Below are positions 1 to 6,839 of a DNA stretch of 21,154 nucleotides, in pieces. A program made the position numbers and the translations under genes. Below the pieces are notes generated by a model. That model saw only the letters and a list, made by a program, of their open reading frames with translations. It searched no databases and was not told the DNA's origin. Positions within the stretch are counted from its first letter, which is position 1. Each line of letters opens with the position of its first letter. The DNA lies in the NCBI GenBank assembly GCA_041602815.1, contig JBFIFO010000059.1, positions 1 through 21,154 of the forward strand. Reading direction: 5' to 3'. Source of the DNA: GCA-020356105 sp041602815. GTDB taxonomy: Bacteria > Pseudomonadota > Alphaproteobacteria > UBA8366 > JADFVY01.

Positions 1-203
1 GCCACCGCGCGGGCATCGGCCAGCGTCATGCCGGGGCTGAGTCCCTGGCGTTCCGCTTCCAGGGTGACGCCGGACAGCAGGATGCGATTGCCGCTCTCGA
101 TGACCGCCGCCAGCGGCCGGCCGGCCGGCGCCGCGCCGCGCGCCCGCAGGATGCGGTCAGTCGCGAGGCGAGGGAGCCACAGCGAGACGATGCGTCTTCT
201 CAT
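1..203 (-). CDS. imuB: ImuB, Y-family DNA polymerase-like mutagenesis protein (N-terminal fragment)
   Basis: Only the first 67 codons are inside the window; the gene runs off the left edge. Reading the minus strand from the ATG at 203 gives a start MRRRIVSLWLPRLATDRILR, followed by a PLAAVIESGNRILLSGVT-like stretch and a GLSPGMTLADARA-like stretch. This is the typical N-terminus of ImuB, the Y-family polymerase homologue that lacks catalytic carboxylates and acts as an adaptor between the beta clamp and the error-prone polymerase DnaE2. The start lies 47 bp inside the 3' end of imuA, so the two are co-transcribed and probably translationally coupled. dnaE2, the usual third gene, would lie outside the window. 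The family call is firm because neighbour and sequence agree; catalytic-site status cannot be judged from this fragment. Confidence 0.88.
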   Translation of the reverse strand, partial: MRRRIVSLWLPRLATDRILRARGAAPAGRPLAAVIESGNRILLSGVTLEAERQGLSPGMTLADARAV

Positions 204-942
204 CCCAGTCCACCATCCATTGGCCCGCGCCGCCGCCGCGGCAGCGCAGCAGCGCCAGCCGCCAGCGCATCCCGCCTGCACCCGGCGCGGGGCCCACGTG
301 CCAGCGGCTGACCGCCGGGCTCGGCGGCAGCGGCGCCGGCATGCGGCCCATCTTCGCGGCGCCGGCACCGGCGCGCATGTCCCCGCATCCTGGCGCCATG
401 GCGCCCGGCGCCCTGGCGCCATGGCGCCTGCCGGCGCCACGGCACAGCAGGATTCCGGTCACCCCGCCGGTCTCGGCCGCCAGCTGAAGCCGGCGTACCG
501 CCGTCATCCCGGGCGGGCGGTCGGCTTCCGCCACCACCGCGGCGAGGCCGGTGCTGCGCACCCCTTCCTCCGCCGCCGCCAGCAGCTCGATCCGGTTGCG
601 GCAGTGCACCAGCAGCAGCCGCGCCGGCGCCAGCCCGAGCATGGCCAGGCCCGGCGGGTGGAGCGCGCCGCACCGCTGCCCGGCCATGCACCACAGCACC
701 GTCCCGCCGGTCCGCGCCGCCAGCCGCCCGGCCAGCACGGCCGCAAGCCCGTCCGCCGCCGGCCCCGCGACCTCGTGCAGCGCGCCGGCGCGCAGCCCGC
801 CCTCGCCCAGCGCCGCGTCGATCGCCGGGACGCCGAGCGGCAGCACGCCGCCCCGCGCCGCCGGCCCGCGCTCGATCCGCGCCACCGCGGCGCGCAGCGA
901 TTCGAGGCGATCCCGGCTTGTCCAGCGGGTCATGTCGGCCAT
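157..942 (-). CDS. imuA: ImuA, SOS mutagenesis protein (RecA-like fold)
   Basis: A 261-residue protein. ImuA works with ImuB and DnaE2 in damage-induced translesion synthesis. Family hallmarks are the N-terminal helix, a LPLGVPAIDAALGEGGL-like segment followed by GALHEV, a middle RecA-like core (VLWCMAGQ, GLAMLGLAPARLLLVHC), and a C-terminal MRWRLALLRCRGG...WMVDWDE segment. There is no intact Walker A motif, as usual for ImuA. The ATG at 942 is preferred over the in-frame ATG at 987 because the latter lies upstream of the LexA box and -10 region; the ATG at 933 is also possible. An extra Gly/Ala/Pro-rich stretch before the SRWHVGPAPG segment is encoded by a duplicated palindrome (391-428). 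It overlaps imuB by 47 bp. Confidence in the family is high, in the exact start moderate. Confidence 0.88.
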   Translation of the reverse strand: MADMTRWTSRDRLESLRAAVARIERGPAARGGVLPLGVPAIDAALGEGGLRAGALHEVAGPAADGLAAVLAGRLAARTGGTVLWCMAGQRCGALHPPGLAMLGLAPARLLLVHCRNRIELLAAAEEGVRSTGLAAVVAEADRPPGMTAVRRLQLAAETGGVTGILLCRGAGRRHGARAPGAMAPGCGDMRAGAGAAKMGRMPAPLPPSPAVSRWHVGPAPGAGGMRWRLALLRCRGGGAGQWMVDWDEKTHRLAVAPSPRD

Positions 943-956
943 CCGTCGTGCAGTTT

Positions 957-971
957 GTTCCTGTTTTGTTC
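957..971 (-). promoter_or_regulatory. LexA box (GTTC-N7-GTTC) of imuA-imuB
   Basis: GTTC at 957-960 and GTTC at 968-971 are separated by exactly seven bases; on the minus strand this reads GAAC-N7-GAAC. This direct repeat is the alphaproteobacterial LexA operator. It lies 14 bp before the chosen imuA ATG and overlaps the predicted -10 element, so bound LexA would block initiation. The divergent DUF1684 gene begins about 100 bp away on the other side and could also be affected, but nothing here shows that. Confidence 0.88.
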
Positions 972-997
972 TAACGTGGAACCGCAAACGGAGTCAA
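969..997 (-). promoter_or_regulatory. Sigma-70-type promoter of imuA-imuB
   Basis: On the minus strand a -35 hexamer TTGACT (997-992) is followed by a 17-bp spacer and a weak -10 TTAGAA (974-969). The -10 shares three bases with the LexA box. The -35 matches consensus at five of six positions; the -10 is poor, so the exact assignment is inferred mainly from spacing and from the operator position. Confidence 0.5.
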
Positions 998-1069
998 GCG
1001 GAGCGCTCCCGTTCACATTCCCGTGATCGGCCGTTGGCGACGCAACCGCCACCTGCGACCCTGCCCGCC

Positions 1070-1723
1070 ATGCCCGGAGAACCGATCGCGAGCCGCCCGC
1101 CGGCCACCGCTCCCGACAACCCCGCCCTGCAACTGGCCGACTGGCGCCGCCAGGTCGCCGACCTATACGCCCGCATCCGCAGCGCGCCGGACCCGGCCGT
1201 CGCCTGGCAGGACTGGCGGCGCACGCGCGACGCCCTGTTCGCCGATCATCCGCAATCGCCCCTGCCGGACGCGGCCCGCGCCGGGTTCCGTGGCCTGCCC
1301 TGCTACCCCTACGACCCGTCGCTGCGCTTCATGGCCGCGCTGGGTGCGGCGCCAGATCGCGCCGAGGAGCGCGTCGAACTCGGTATGGACGGCACGGTGC
1401 GGCTGGTCCCCGCCGGCCGCACCGAGGGCCTCGCACCCGCTTTGGGCGGCGAGCTCACCGTCTACTGGATCGCCGGCTATGGCGGCGGCCTGTTCCTGCC
1501 GTTTACCGACGTTACCTCGGGCGACGAGACCTTCGGCGCCGGCCGCTATCTTCTGGACTCGATCAAGGGCGCCGACCTCGGCGTCGAGGACGGCCGGCTG
1601 GTGCTCGACTTCAACTTCGCCTACCACCCGTCCTGCGCCCATTCGCCGGACTGGACCTGCCCGCTGGCGCCGCCCGTCAACCGGCTCCCGATGCCGGTAC
1701 GGGGCGGCGAACGGCTCGCCTGA
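1070..1723 (+). CDS. DUF1684 family protein
   Basis: A 217-residue protein of unknown biochemical function. The conserved DUF1684 core occupies roughly residues 78-213: YDPSLRF, a GTVRLVPAGR-like strand, LTVYWIAGYGGGLFLPF, DVTSGDETFGAGRYLLD, KGADLG, LVLDFNFAYHPSCA, and the terminal CPLAPPVNRLPMPVRGGE. The glycine-rich loop and the FNFAYHPSCAHSPDWTCPLAPP block are the family signature. The first 75 residues form a less conserved extension; no signal peptide is seen. The ATG at 1070 is the first that leaves the imuA promoter free; a longer in-frame ORF upstream is antisense to imuA and is not coding. The gene is divergent from imuA. No ribosome-binding site is obvious. Confidence 0.85.
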   Translation: MPGEPIASRPPATAPDNPALQLADWRRQVADLYARIRSAPDPAVAWQDWRRTRDALFADHPQSPLPDAARAGFRGLPCYPYDPSLRFMAALGAAPDRAEERVELGMDGTVRLVPAGRTEGLAPALGGELTVYWIAGYGGGLFLPFTDVTSGDETFGAGRYLLDSIKGADLGVEDGRLVLDFNFAYHPSCAHSPDWTCPLAPPVNRLPMPVRGGERLA

Positions 1724-1733
1724 CGACGGCACG

Positions 1734-1776
1734 CCTTCGCCCTGCACACGTTGCCCGATAACCGCACTGGCGAAGG
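1734..1776 (+). terminator. Hairpin after the DUF1684 gene, possible weak terminator
   Basis: CCTTCGCC at 1734-1741 is matched by GGCGAAGG at 1769-1776, an 8-bp perfect stem with a 27-base loop starting 10 bp after the stop codon. There is no T-run, so this could be an mRNA-end hairpin rather than an intrinsic terminator. Confidence 0.35.
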
Positions 1777-1840
1777 GGACGAGCGGTTGCTAATGTCGCC
1801 GGAACAGGTCGCACCGCGCACCGGCAGGGGGACACCGATC

Positions 1841-2398
1841 ATGGCCAAGACGCTCGTACTGACCTTCATCGCCGAGGATCGGCCCGGCCTCGTGGAGCGG
1901 TTGTCCGAGACGGTTGCCGCGGAGGGCGGCAACTGGCTGGACAGCCGCATGGCCCATCTGGCGGAGAAATTCGCCGGGATCGCCCGCGTCGAGATTCCGC
2001 CGAAGAAGGTCTCCGCCCTCAAGAAAGCGCTGGCGGCGCTGGAGAAGGAAGGCTTCCACCTGACCGTCGAGGACGCCGGAGAGCCGGCCGGCAAGCCCGG
2101 CAAGGCGCCGGCGAAGAAGGCGGCGCCGCCGGAAGGCGCGCTGTACACGCTCGACCTCGTGGGCCCGGACCAGCCGGGCATCCTGCGCGACATCACCCAT
2201 TGCCTCGCCGAGCGCGGCGTCAGCGTCGAGGACATGGAGACCGACATCCGCGAGGCGCCGATGAGCGGCGGCATGATGTTCTATGCCGAGGCGCAGGTCC
2301 GGGTGCCGGCGGGCTTAAGCGGCGACAACCTGCGCGCCGCGCTCGAGGCGCTGGCCGGCTCGCTGATGGTCGACATCACGTTGCGCCGCGAGGGGTGA
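1841..2398 (+). CDS. GcvR-like double-ACT-domain regulatory protein
   Basis: A 185-residue protein with two ACT domains. The first (about residues 4-75) begins TLVLTFIAEDRPGLVERLSETV; the second (about 101-182) begins LYTLDLVGPDQPGILRDITHCLAERGVSVEDMET. The DRPGLV and DQPGIL turns are the ligand-binding signature of ACT domains. Between them is a roughly 22-residue Ala/Lys/Pro/Gly linker (77-98). The architecture matches the glycine cleavage repressor GcvR, which modulates GcvA and has no DNA-binding domain; no gcv gene is nearby, so the target is unknown. The ATG at 1841 is chosen because AGGGGGA lies about nine bases upstream; an in-frame start at 1751 adds an unconserved tail. Confidence 0.82.
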   Translation: MAKTLVLTFIAEDRPGLVERLSETVAAEGGNWLDSRMAHLAEKFAGIARVEIPPKKVSALKKALAALEKEGFHLTVEDAGEPAGKPGKAPAKKAAPPEGALYTLDLVGPDQPGILRDITHCLAERGVSVEDMETDIREAPMSGGMMFYAEAQVRVPAGLSGDNLRAALEALAGSLMVDITLRREG

Positions 2399-2460
2399 CA
2401 GGCACGATCGCGCCCCTCGGCCCGCTCTTCAGCGCCTTCGATCCGTCGGCCCCGGGTGTT

Positions 2461-2483
2461 GGCGCGGGCGGAAATCGCGCGCC
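2461..2483. terminator. GC hairpin between convergent GcvR-like and nhaA genes
   Basis: GGCGCG at 2461-2466 pairs with CGCGCC at 2478-2483 across an 11-base loop, in the 113-bp gap between converging genes. It lacks a T-run on either strand, so termination is only suggested by location. Confidence 0.3.
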
Positions 2484-2511
2484 GGACTCATGCATCAACT
2501 CGAAGCCGGGA

Positions 2512-3765
2512 TCAGGCGGGGGACCGGTCGGCGACGCGCGCGGGGCGACAGGGGCGGGAGTCAGACCGACTGCGGGCTCGATCCGTGCTGTGACGCAGGA
2601 CGGCATAACCCAGGACGGCCGACAGAATCGAGCCGGCGAGCACGCCGATGCGCACCGCGGCGGCATGGTCGGGGTCGGAGAAGGCGAGCGTGCCGATGAA
2701 CAGGCTCATGGTAAACCCGATTCCGGCCAGCGCGGAGACGCCATAGATCTGTAGCCAGGTGACTCCCTCCGGCAGGCGGGATACGCCCAGCTTCACCGCC
2801 ACCCAAATGCTGCCGAGGATACCCACCTGCTTGCCGAGAAACAGACCCGCCAGGATGCCGAGCGGTATGCCGGCGAACAGATCGCCAAACGACAGGCTAT
2901 GAAGGGCAACGCCGGCGTTGGCGAAGGCGAAGACCGGCATGACGCCGAACGCGACCCAAGGGGCGAGACCATGCTCGATTCGCTTGAGGGGAGATTCCTG
3001 ATCGTCCGTCCGGCTGTTCAGAGGAATGAACAGCGCCACGATCACGCCGGCCAACGTCGCATGAACGCCCGATTTCAGGACGCATACCCAGATGACGAGT
3101 CCCGTGACGAGGTAGGGTGCAATCCGCTGGACGCCGCGATAGTTGAGATAGGCGAGGACCGAGATGCCGAGCGCCGCGATTCCCAGAACGCTGAGCGAGA
3201 GCTGCGAGGTGTAGAACACCGCAATGATGATAATGGCGCCCAGATCGTCGATAATGGCCAGGGCCAGGAGAAAGACTTTCAAAGCCGCCGGGACGCGCGA
3301 ACCCAGCAGCGCAACCACGCCGAGGGCAAATGCAATGTCGGTCGCCGTCGGCACCGCCCAGCCTCTCAGCGCTCCGGGATCGCCCCAATTCAAGAATACG
3401 TAAATCAGGGCAGGAACAACCATGCCGCCGACGGCCGCCAGCACCGGAAGCGACGCCTTTTGCACGCTCGACAGCCTGCCCTCGATGATCTCCCGTTTGA
3501 TTTCCAGGCCGACCAGGAAGAAGAAGATCGCCATCAGCCCGTCGTTGATCCACAGCAGAAGCGGCTTGTCGATCGCCAGCGCACCGATCTGGAACATGAC
3601 AGGCGTGCTCAGCAACATGTCGTACAGCCAGCTCAGCGGCGAATTGTCGAGCACGAGCGCGGCCGCCGCCGCAGCCATCAGCACGATCCCGCCGGCCGCC
3701 TCGTGTTCGAAGAACGCCTGCGCGCCGCGCTTGATGTCTTCCGCTTTCGCCAATGTCGTTTTCAC
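2512..3765 (-). CDS. nhaA: NhaA-type Na+/H+ antiporter
   Basis: A 417-residue inner-membrane antiporter that expels Na+ in exchange for protons. Family motifs are clear: PLLLWINDGLMAIFFFLVGLEIKRE in the N-terminal third, PTATDIAFALGV with Asp143, LAIIDDLGAIII with Asp173-Asp174 (equivalents of E. coli D133, D163, D164), SGVHATLAGV, FAFANAGV, and GLFLGKQVGI with Lys312 (equivalent of K300). About twelve hydrophobic segments are present. The C-terminus ends in a short Arg/Ser/Pro-rich tail. The start codon is GTG, supported by GGGAGG five or six bases upstream. It lies 82 bp downstream of the universal stress gene on the same strand, so the two probably form a unit. Codon use appears less GC-extreme than in flanking genes. 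Confidence 0.95.
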   Translation of the reverse strand: MKTTLAKAEDIKRGAQAFFEHEAAGGIVLMAAAAAALVLDNSPLSWLYDMLLSTPVMFQIGALAIDKPLLLWINDGLMAIFFFLVGLEIKREIIEGRLSSVQKASLPVLAAVGGMVVPALIYVFLNWGDPGALRGWAVPTATDIAFALGVVALLGSRVPAALKVFLLALAIIDDLGAIIIIAVFYTSQLSLSVLGIAALGISVLAYLNYRGVQRIAPYLVTGLVIWVCVLKSGVHATLAGVIVALFIPLNSRTDDQESPLKRIEHGLAPWVAFGVMPVFAFANAGVALHSLSFGDLFAGIPLGILAGLFLGKQVGILGSIWVAVKLGVSRLPEGVTWLQIYGVSALAGIGFTMSLFIGTLAFSDPDHAAAVRIGVLAGSILSAVLGYAVLRHSTDRARSRSDSRPCRPARVADRSPA

Positions 3766-3847
3766 CTGTGCCTCCCGAAAATCGCGCCCGCGCGGGTGCT
3801 CGTCAATGCAACAAATCCACCGGAAACCCGTTTATCACGGCGTTACG

Positions 3848-4798
3848 CTAGGCCGCCCTGCCCTGCGATTCCATATTGCCGCTCCCGACGAAGGCCGCCT
3901 CCGGGAGCGCGACCGGTGTCTCGAAATGATCGGGTTTCACGGCCAGAATGCCCGACGTCACGGAGCGCAACACCGCTTCCACGGCGTTGCCGAGAATGAA
4001 ACCGGGAAGGCCGAATCGCCCCTCCGTACCCATTACGACAAGGTCGATCTGCTCGCGTTCCGTCAGCCCAATGATGGCGCGCTCCGGCAGGGCGCGGGGC
4101 AGATGCAGGCGATGGCTGATCTCAGCCATCGGATATCGCACCAGCAGTTCGTCCAGCGCACGCCGATGCTTGGTTTCGTGCCGCTGGAGGATCGCCTCGC
4201 GCTGCTGTGCCCTGACTTCGGATTTGAGGGTGTCGAGGTCGGTGCCGTCGACGTCCCAGGCATGGACGACATGCAGATTGGCCTGATCGCGCGATGCCAG
4301 CGACGTCGCCAGATCCATAATCTTTAGATTGAGATGGTCATCGGGAAGATCCGGCGCCGGGTCAACGGCAGCAAGAATTCTCCGGTAGGGAACGGCCTGG
4401 CCCGGTCTGATCACCCAGACAGGGCAGGGACACTTCCTTATGAGATGTGCCGCGGCGCCTCCGAAAAACACGTCACGCAGGGTTTTGCCCGCCTCGGCGC
4501 TCAAGATCACCAGGTCGTGCTGTTGCCGGATCACCTGGCGAATGATCTCCTCGAACGGAATACCGGTCAGAACAAGGCCACCGACCTCTTTGACACCGGC
4601 GTGCCGCCCGCCGGCCACCAGCCGTTCGTTGCGTTTCTCTGCTTCGACACGGAGTTCGGCGACCTGTCCTTCGCGAAGGATCGTTGCGATCGTCAGTTGG
4701 GCGCGGTTCTCGATGCTCAGCGCCACGGCCTGGGTGAGCGCATCATCCCCGCCGATCGCGTCGTCGTAGACAGCGAGCACATTCTTGAACCTTTTCAT
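3848..4798 (-). CDS. Tandem universal stress protein (UspA family, UspE-like)
   Basis: A 316-residue cytoplasmic protein with two Usp domains. The first (about 1-131) begins KRFKNVLAVYDD and ends LIRKCPCPVWVIRPG; the second (about 137-293) begins YRRILAAVDPAPD and ends SGILAVKPDHF. The second contains VVMGTEGRFGLPGFILGNAVE (from residue 254), close to the ATP-binding pattern GxxG-x9-G(S/T), although Asn replaces the usual Ser/Thr after the last Gly; the first domain lacks this motif, as in many tandem Usp proteins. The ATG has GGGAGGAAAG about nine bases upstream. It is first in a probable usp-nhaA unit and divergent from an OxyR-like regulator, suggesting the regulator controls it. Function beyond stress tolerance is unknown. 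Confidence 0.88.
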   Translation of the reverse strand: MKRFKNVLAVYDDAIGGDDALTQAVALSIENRAQLTIATILREGQVAELRVEAEKRNERLVAGGRHAGVKEVGGLVLTGIPFEEIIRQVIRQQHDLVILSAEAGKTLRDVFFGGAAAHLIRKCPCPVWVIRPGQAVPYRRILAAVDPAPDLPDDHLNLKIMDLATSLASRDQANLHVVHAWDVDGTDLDTLKSEVRAQQREAILQRHETKHRRALDELLVRYPMAEISHRLHLPRALPERAIIGLTEREQIDLVVMGTEGRFGLPGFILGNAVEAVLRSVTSGILAVKPDHFETPVALPEAAFVGSGNMESQGRAA

Positions 4799-4877
4799 GG
4801 CAAACTTTCCTCCCGTGCGAAACCGATGTGCGATGGCCGGAAACGGCCGGGCACCATCGGAAGCTGGGAGGGAATTC

Positions 4878-4883
4878 GTTATA
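4878..4883 (-). promoter_or_regulatory. Possible -10 element for the usp-nhaA unit
   Basis: On the minus strand TATAAC lies about 80 bp upstream of the usp start, within the divergent intergenic region and about 29 bp from the palindrome at 4912-4926. The corresponding -35 is poor, which would fit an activator-dependent promoter. Assignment is tentative. Confidence 0.35.
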
Positions 4884-4911
4884 GTTCCAATTGAATTCCA
4901 CGCCCGAAATG

Positions 4912-4926
4912 ATAGATTTTTCCTAT
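4912..4926. promoter_or_regulatory. OxyR/LysR-type operator palindrome ATAG-N7-CTAT
   Basis: ATAG at 4912-4915 and CTAT at 4923-4926 are separated by seven bases, extending by one G/C pair to GATAG-N7-CTATC. This is the half-operator unit of OxyR (ATAG-N7-CTAT) and also fits the general LysR T-N11-A rule. It lies between the usp and OxyR-like genes, 26 bp before the regulator's ATG. A second copy at the 22-bp spacing expected for a full OxyR tetramer site is not present as an exact match. A weak promoter for the regulator (TTGAAT 4891-4896, TAGATT 4913-4918) would overlap it, consistent with autorepression. Confidence 0.65.
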
Positions 4927-4952
4927 CAACATCGGGAAGCTATTGCAGACGC

Positions 4953-5873
4953 ATGCCGAGTTTGCGCCAGCTGGAGTACCTGCTCGCTCTCGAGGAGCGG
5001 CGCCATTTTCGCCGCGCCGCGGAAGCGTGCGGCGTCAGCCAGCCGACACTAAGCGCGCAGCTGCGCAGTCTTGAGAAACGGCTCGGCGTTCAGTTGGTGG
5101 AGCGCAATCGGACGACTGTCATCATGACTCCCGTCGGCCGGCAAATCGCCGCCATCGGGCGCCGCATGCTGAGCGACGCCGAGGAGATCCGGCATTTGGC
5201 GGCGGTACAAGGCCGGGGCATGAGCAGCATGATACGGCTGGGACTGCCGCCGACCATTGGGCCGTATCTCCTTCCAAGGATGATCCCGGAACTGCACGCA
5301 GCCTACCCGAACCTGAAGCTATACGTCCGCGAAGACATCCCCGAGTCTCTTCCGCCCGCTCTCGAGCGCGGGCTCCATGACGTTCTCGTCATGCCGCTGT
5401 CGATCAACCGCCAGGACCTGGAGGTCCAGCCGCTGTTTCGCGAACCGCTGTATCTTGCGATGGCCGTCGATCACCCGCTCGCCAACCGGGGCAAGCTGAA
5501 CCGGCGGGACCTGCGCGGTTATGCCGTTCTCACCCTGGAGTCCGGCCATCAGCTGCACGAACAGGTCAAAATGCTATGCGACGAAGTCGGCGCGAAGCTG
5601 ATGTCCGACTACGAGGGGACCAGTCTCGATACGCTTCGCGAGATGGTCGGAATGGGAATGGGTCTTTCGTTCCTGCCCGGCCTGTATGTGCAGTCGAGCC
5701 TTTCCGAGGACAGGACGATCAAGGTCTCCGCGATCAGCGGTGCGCCGATCTACCGGACGGTCGGCCTGGTGTGGCGCAAGAGCTCGGCACGAACGCAGGA
5801 ATTTCTCGTCCTCGCAGAACATTTCCGGGAAGCCGTGCGGCGCGATTTCCCGCAGTTTACGATAATCGGCTGA
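4953..5873 (+). CDS. OxyR-like LysR-family regulator lacking the peroxidatic Cys
   Basis: A 306-residue transcription factor. The N-terminal winged helix-turn-helix (about 1-60) reads LRQLEYLLALEERRHFRRAAEACGVSQ and continues with PTLSAQLRSLEKRLG; the rest is the effector domain. Overall it resembles OxyR, including the region ESGH-QLHEQVKMLCDEVGA and TSLDTLREMVGMGMGLSFLPGL. OxyR senses peroxide through Cys199 in GHC and Cys208 nine residues on. Here the first is Gln200 (codon CAG, 5550-5552) while the second is kept as Cys209 (TGC, 5577-5579), so the classic disulfide cannot form. The ATG at 4953 is chosen because the domain starts at once; longer in-frame starts overlap usp. It is divergent from usp-nhaA with an OxyR-type palindrome between. 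It may respond to another signal. Confidence 0.9.
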   Translation: MPSLRQLEYLLALEERRHFRRAAEACGVSQPTLSAQLRSLEKRLGVQLVERNRTTVIMTPVGRQIAAIGRRMLSDAEEIRHLAAVQGRGMSSMIRLGLPPTIGPYLLPRMIPELHAAYPNLKLYVREDIPESLPPALERGLHDVLVMPLSINRQDLEVQPLFREPLYLAMAVDHPLANRGKLNRRDLRGYAVLTLESGHQLHEQVKMLCDEVGAKLMSDYEGTSLDTLREMVGMGMGLSFLPGLYVQSSLSEDRTIKVSAISGAPIYRTVGLVWRKSSARTQEFLVLAEHFREAVRRDFPQFTIIG

Positions 5874-5877
5874 GCCG

Positions 5878-5893
5878 GACGGGACAGCCCGTC
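5878..5893. terminator. Hairpin between convergent genes
   Basis: GACGGG (5878-5883), loop ACAG, CCCGTC (5888-5893): a perfect 6-bp GC stem with a four-base loop, four bases after the stop of the OxyR-like gene and 27 bp from the 3' end of the converging hydrolase gene. It has no T-run; a bidirectional terminator is suggested by position. Confidence 0.45.
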
Positions 5894-5920
5894 GCGGGGA
5901 GTCGGAGCCGGCCGTGGCGA

Positions 5921-6832
5921 TCAGTGGCTCAGATGGCGGTCGAGCCAGGCGATGACGCCGGCGATGGCGTCCGCCTGGACGTTGTCGACACGGTATTCGC
6001 CATCGGCGCCGCGCTTCGGGAAGACGTAGCCGTGCTGGTCGTGGTCGCAGGACACCCAGTCGACGTCCTTGCCCGCCTCACGCAGCAACTCGTAGGTCGC
6101 GCGGAAGATGCCTTGCAGGTGGTCGCGCGCGCGCCCCATCACCAGGATCGGCGTGTCGATGCCGGCGATGCGCGCGGCGGCGACGTCCCGGTCGATCCGC
6201 CGATGCACCTTGTCCACCTCGGCCATCTGCATGTCCTCGATGTTGCGCAGTCCGGTCTCCTCGTTGACGAAGGCGGTATCGTCGGGGTTGAGCGCGAGGA
6301 ACTCGTGCGCCGCCGGCTCGCTCGCCACGGCGCAGGCGACGCCGTGATACTCGCTGGCGATCTTCAGGACCATTTCGCCGCCGTGGCTCATGCCGATCAG
6401 GGCGACGCGGGCCGGGTCGACGAAGGGCAGCGTCTTCACATGCTCGATGATGGCAATCTCGTCCTCGTATTCGAGCGGCGCACGGTTGAACATCTCGCGG
6501 CCCTGGCGCCGGTCGCGCACCAGCTTGCCGCCGGTATTGTAGCCGAGCTCCACCTCGGTGCGGTAGCGCAGCCACGCGCAGGCCCAGCCGGCCTCCACCA
6601 GCCGGTCCATGATCCAGCCCTGCTCGCGCACCGCGTTGCGGATCCAGCGCATGCCCTCGCCGCCGTTGCCTGATGCCAGCAGGACGATCGGGAACGGCCC
6701 GGCGCCGTCCGGCTTGCGAGCGCCGATCGGCGCGTAGAGACCGTCCCAGGTCTCGACATACATCAGATGCACCGTCTTCCCGTCGAACTCTTCGATAAGG
6801 ACGACCTGCTCGGGATCGATCTTGCCAGCCAT
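5921..6832 (-). CDS. Alpha/beta hydrolase (dienelactone hydrolase / S9-like)
   Basis: A 303-residue soluble alpha/beta hydrolase of unknown substrate. The nucleophile elbow is GMSHGG with Ser149 (residues 147-152). Probable triad partners are Asp237 in VMGRARDHLQG and His267 in CDHDQHGYVF, at the spacing usual for dienelactone-hydrolase and prolyl-oligopeptidase-like enzymes. An early LLASGNGGEG segment could supply the oxyanion hole. No signal peptide, so it is cytoplasmic. The ATG at 6832 is preferred (AAGG about eleven bases upstream); the longer reading overlaps the preceding ATPase. It is the last gene of the ABC transporter operon, seven bases after the ATPase stop, so the imported compound may be its substrate, for example an ester, lactone or amide. 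That link is inference from position. Confidence 0.82.
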   Translation of the reverse strand: MAGKIDPEQVVLIEEFDGKTVHLMYVETWDGLYAPIGARKPDGAGPFPIVLLASGNGGEGMRWIRNAVREQGWIMDRLVEAGWACAWLRYRTEVELGYNTGGKLVRDRRQGREMFNRAPLEYEDEIAIIEHVKTLPFVDPARVALIGMSHGGEMVLKIASEYHGVACAVASEPAAHEFLALNPDDTAFVNEETGLRNIEDMQMAEVDKVHRRIDRDVAAARIAGIDTPILVMGRARDHLQGIFRATYELLREAGKDVDWVSCDHDQHGYVFPKRGADGEYRVDNVQADAIAGVIAWLDRHLSH

Positions 6833-6839
6833 TGTTTCG

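Noticed and set aside
3787..3796. CCCGCGCGGG palindrome between usp and nhaA.
   Set aside because: Short, no loop, and expected by chance at this GC content; not supported as operator or terminator.
2899..3999. A 366-residue plus-strand frame opposite nhaA.
   Set aside because: Charged, low-complexity antisense sequence; NhaA motifs on the minus strand are unambiguous.
4881..4943. A full tetrameric OxyR site (two ATAG-N7-CTAT units at 22-bp spacing).
   Set aside because: Only one unit is exact. An extra ATAG at 4881 and an extra CTAT at 4940 do not have the required spacing.
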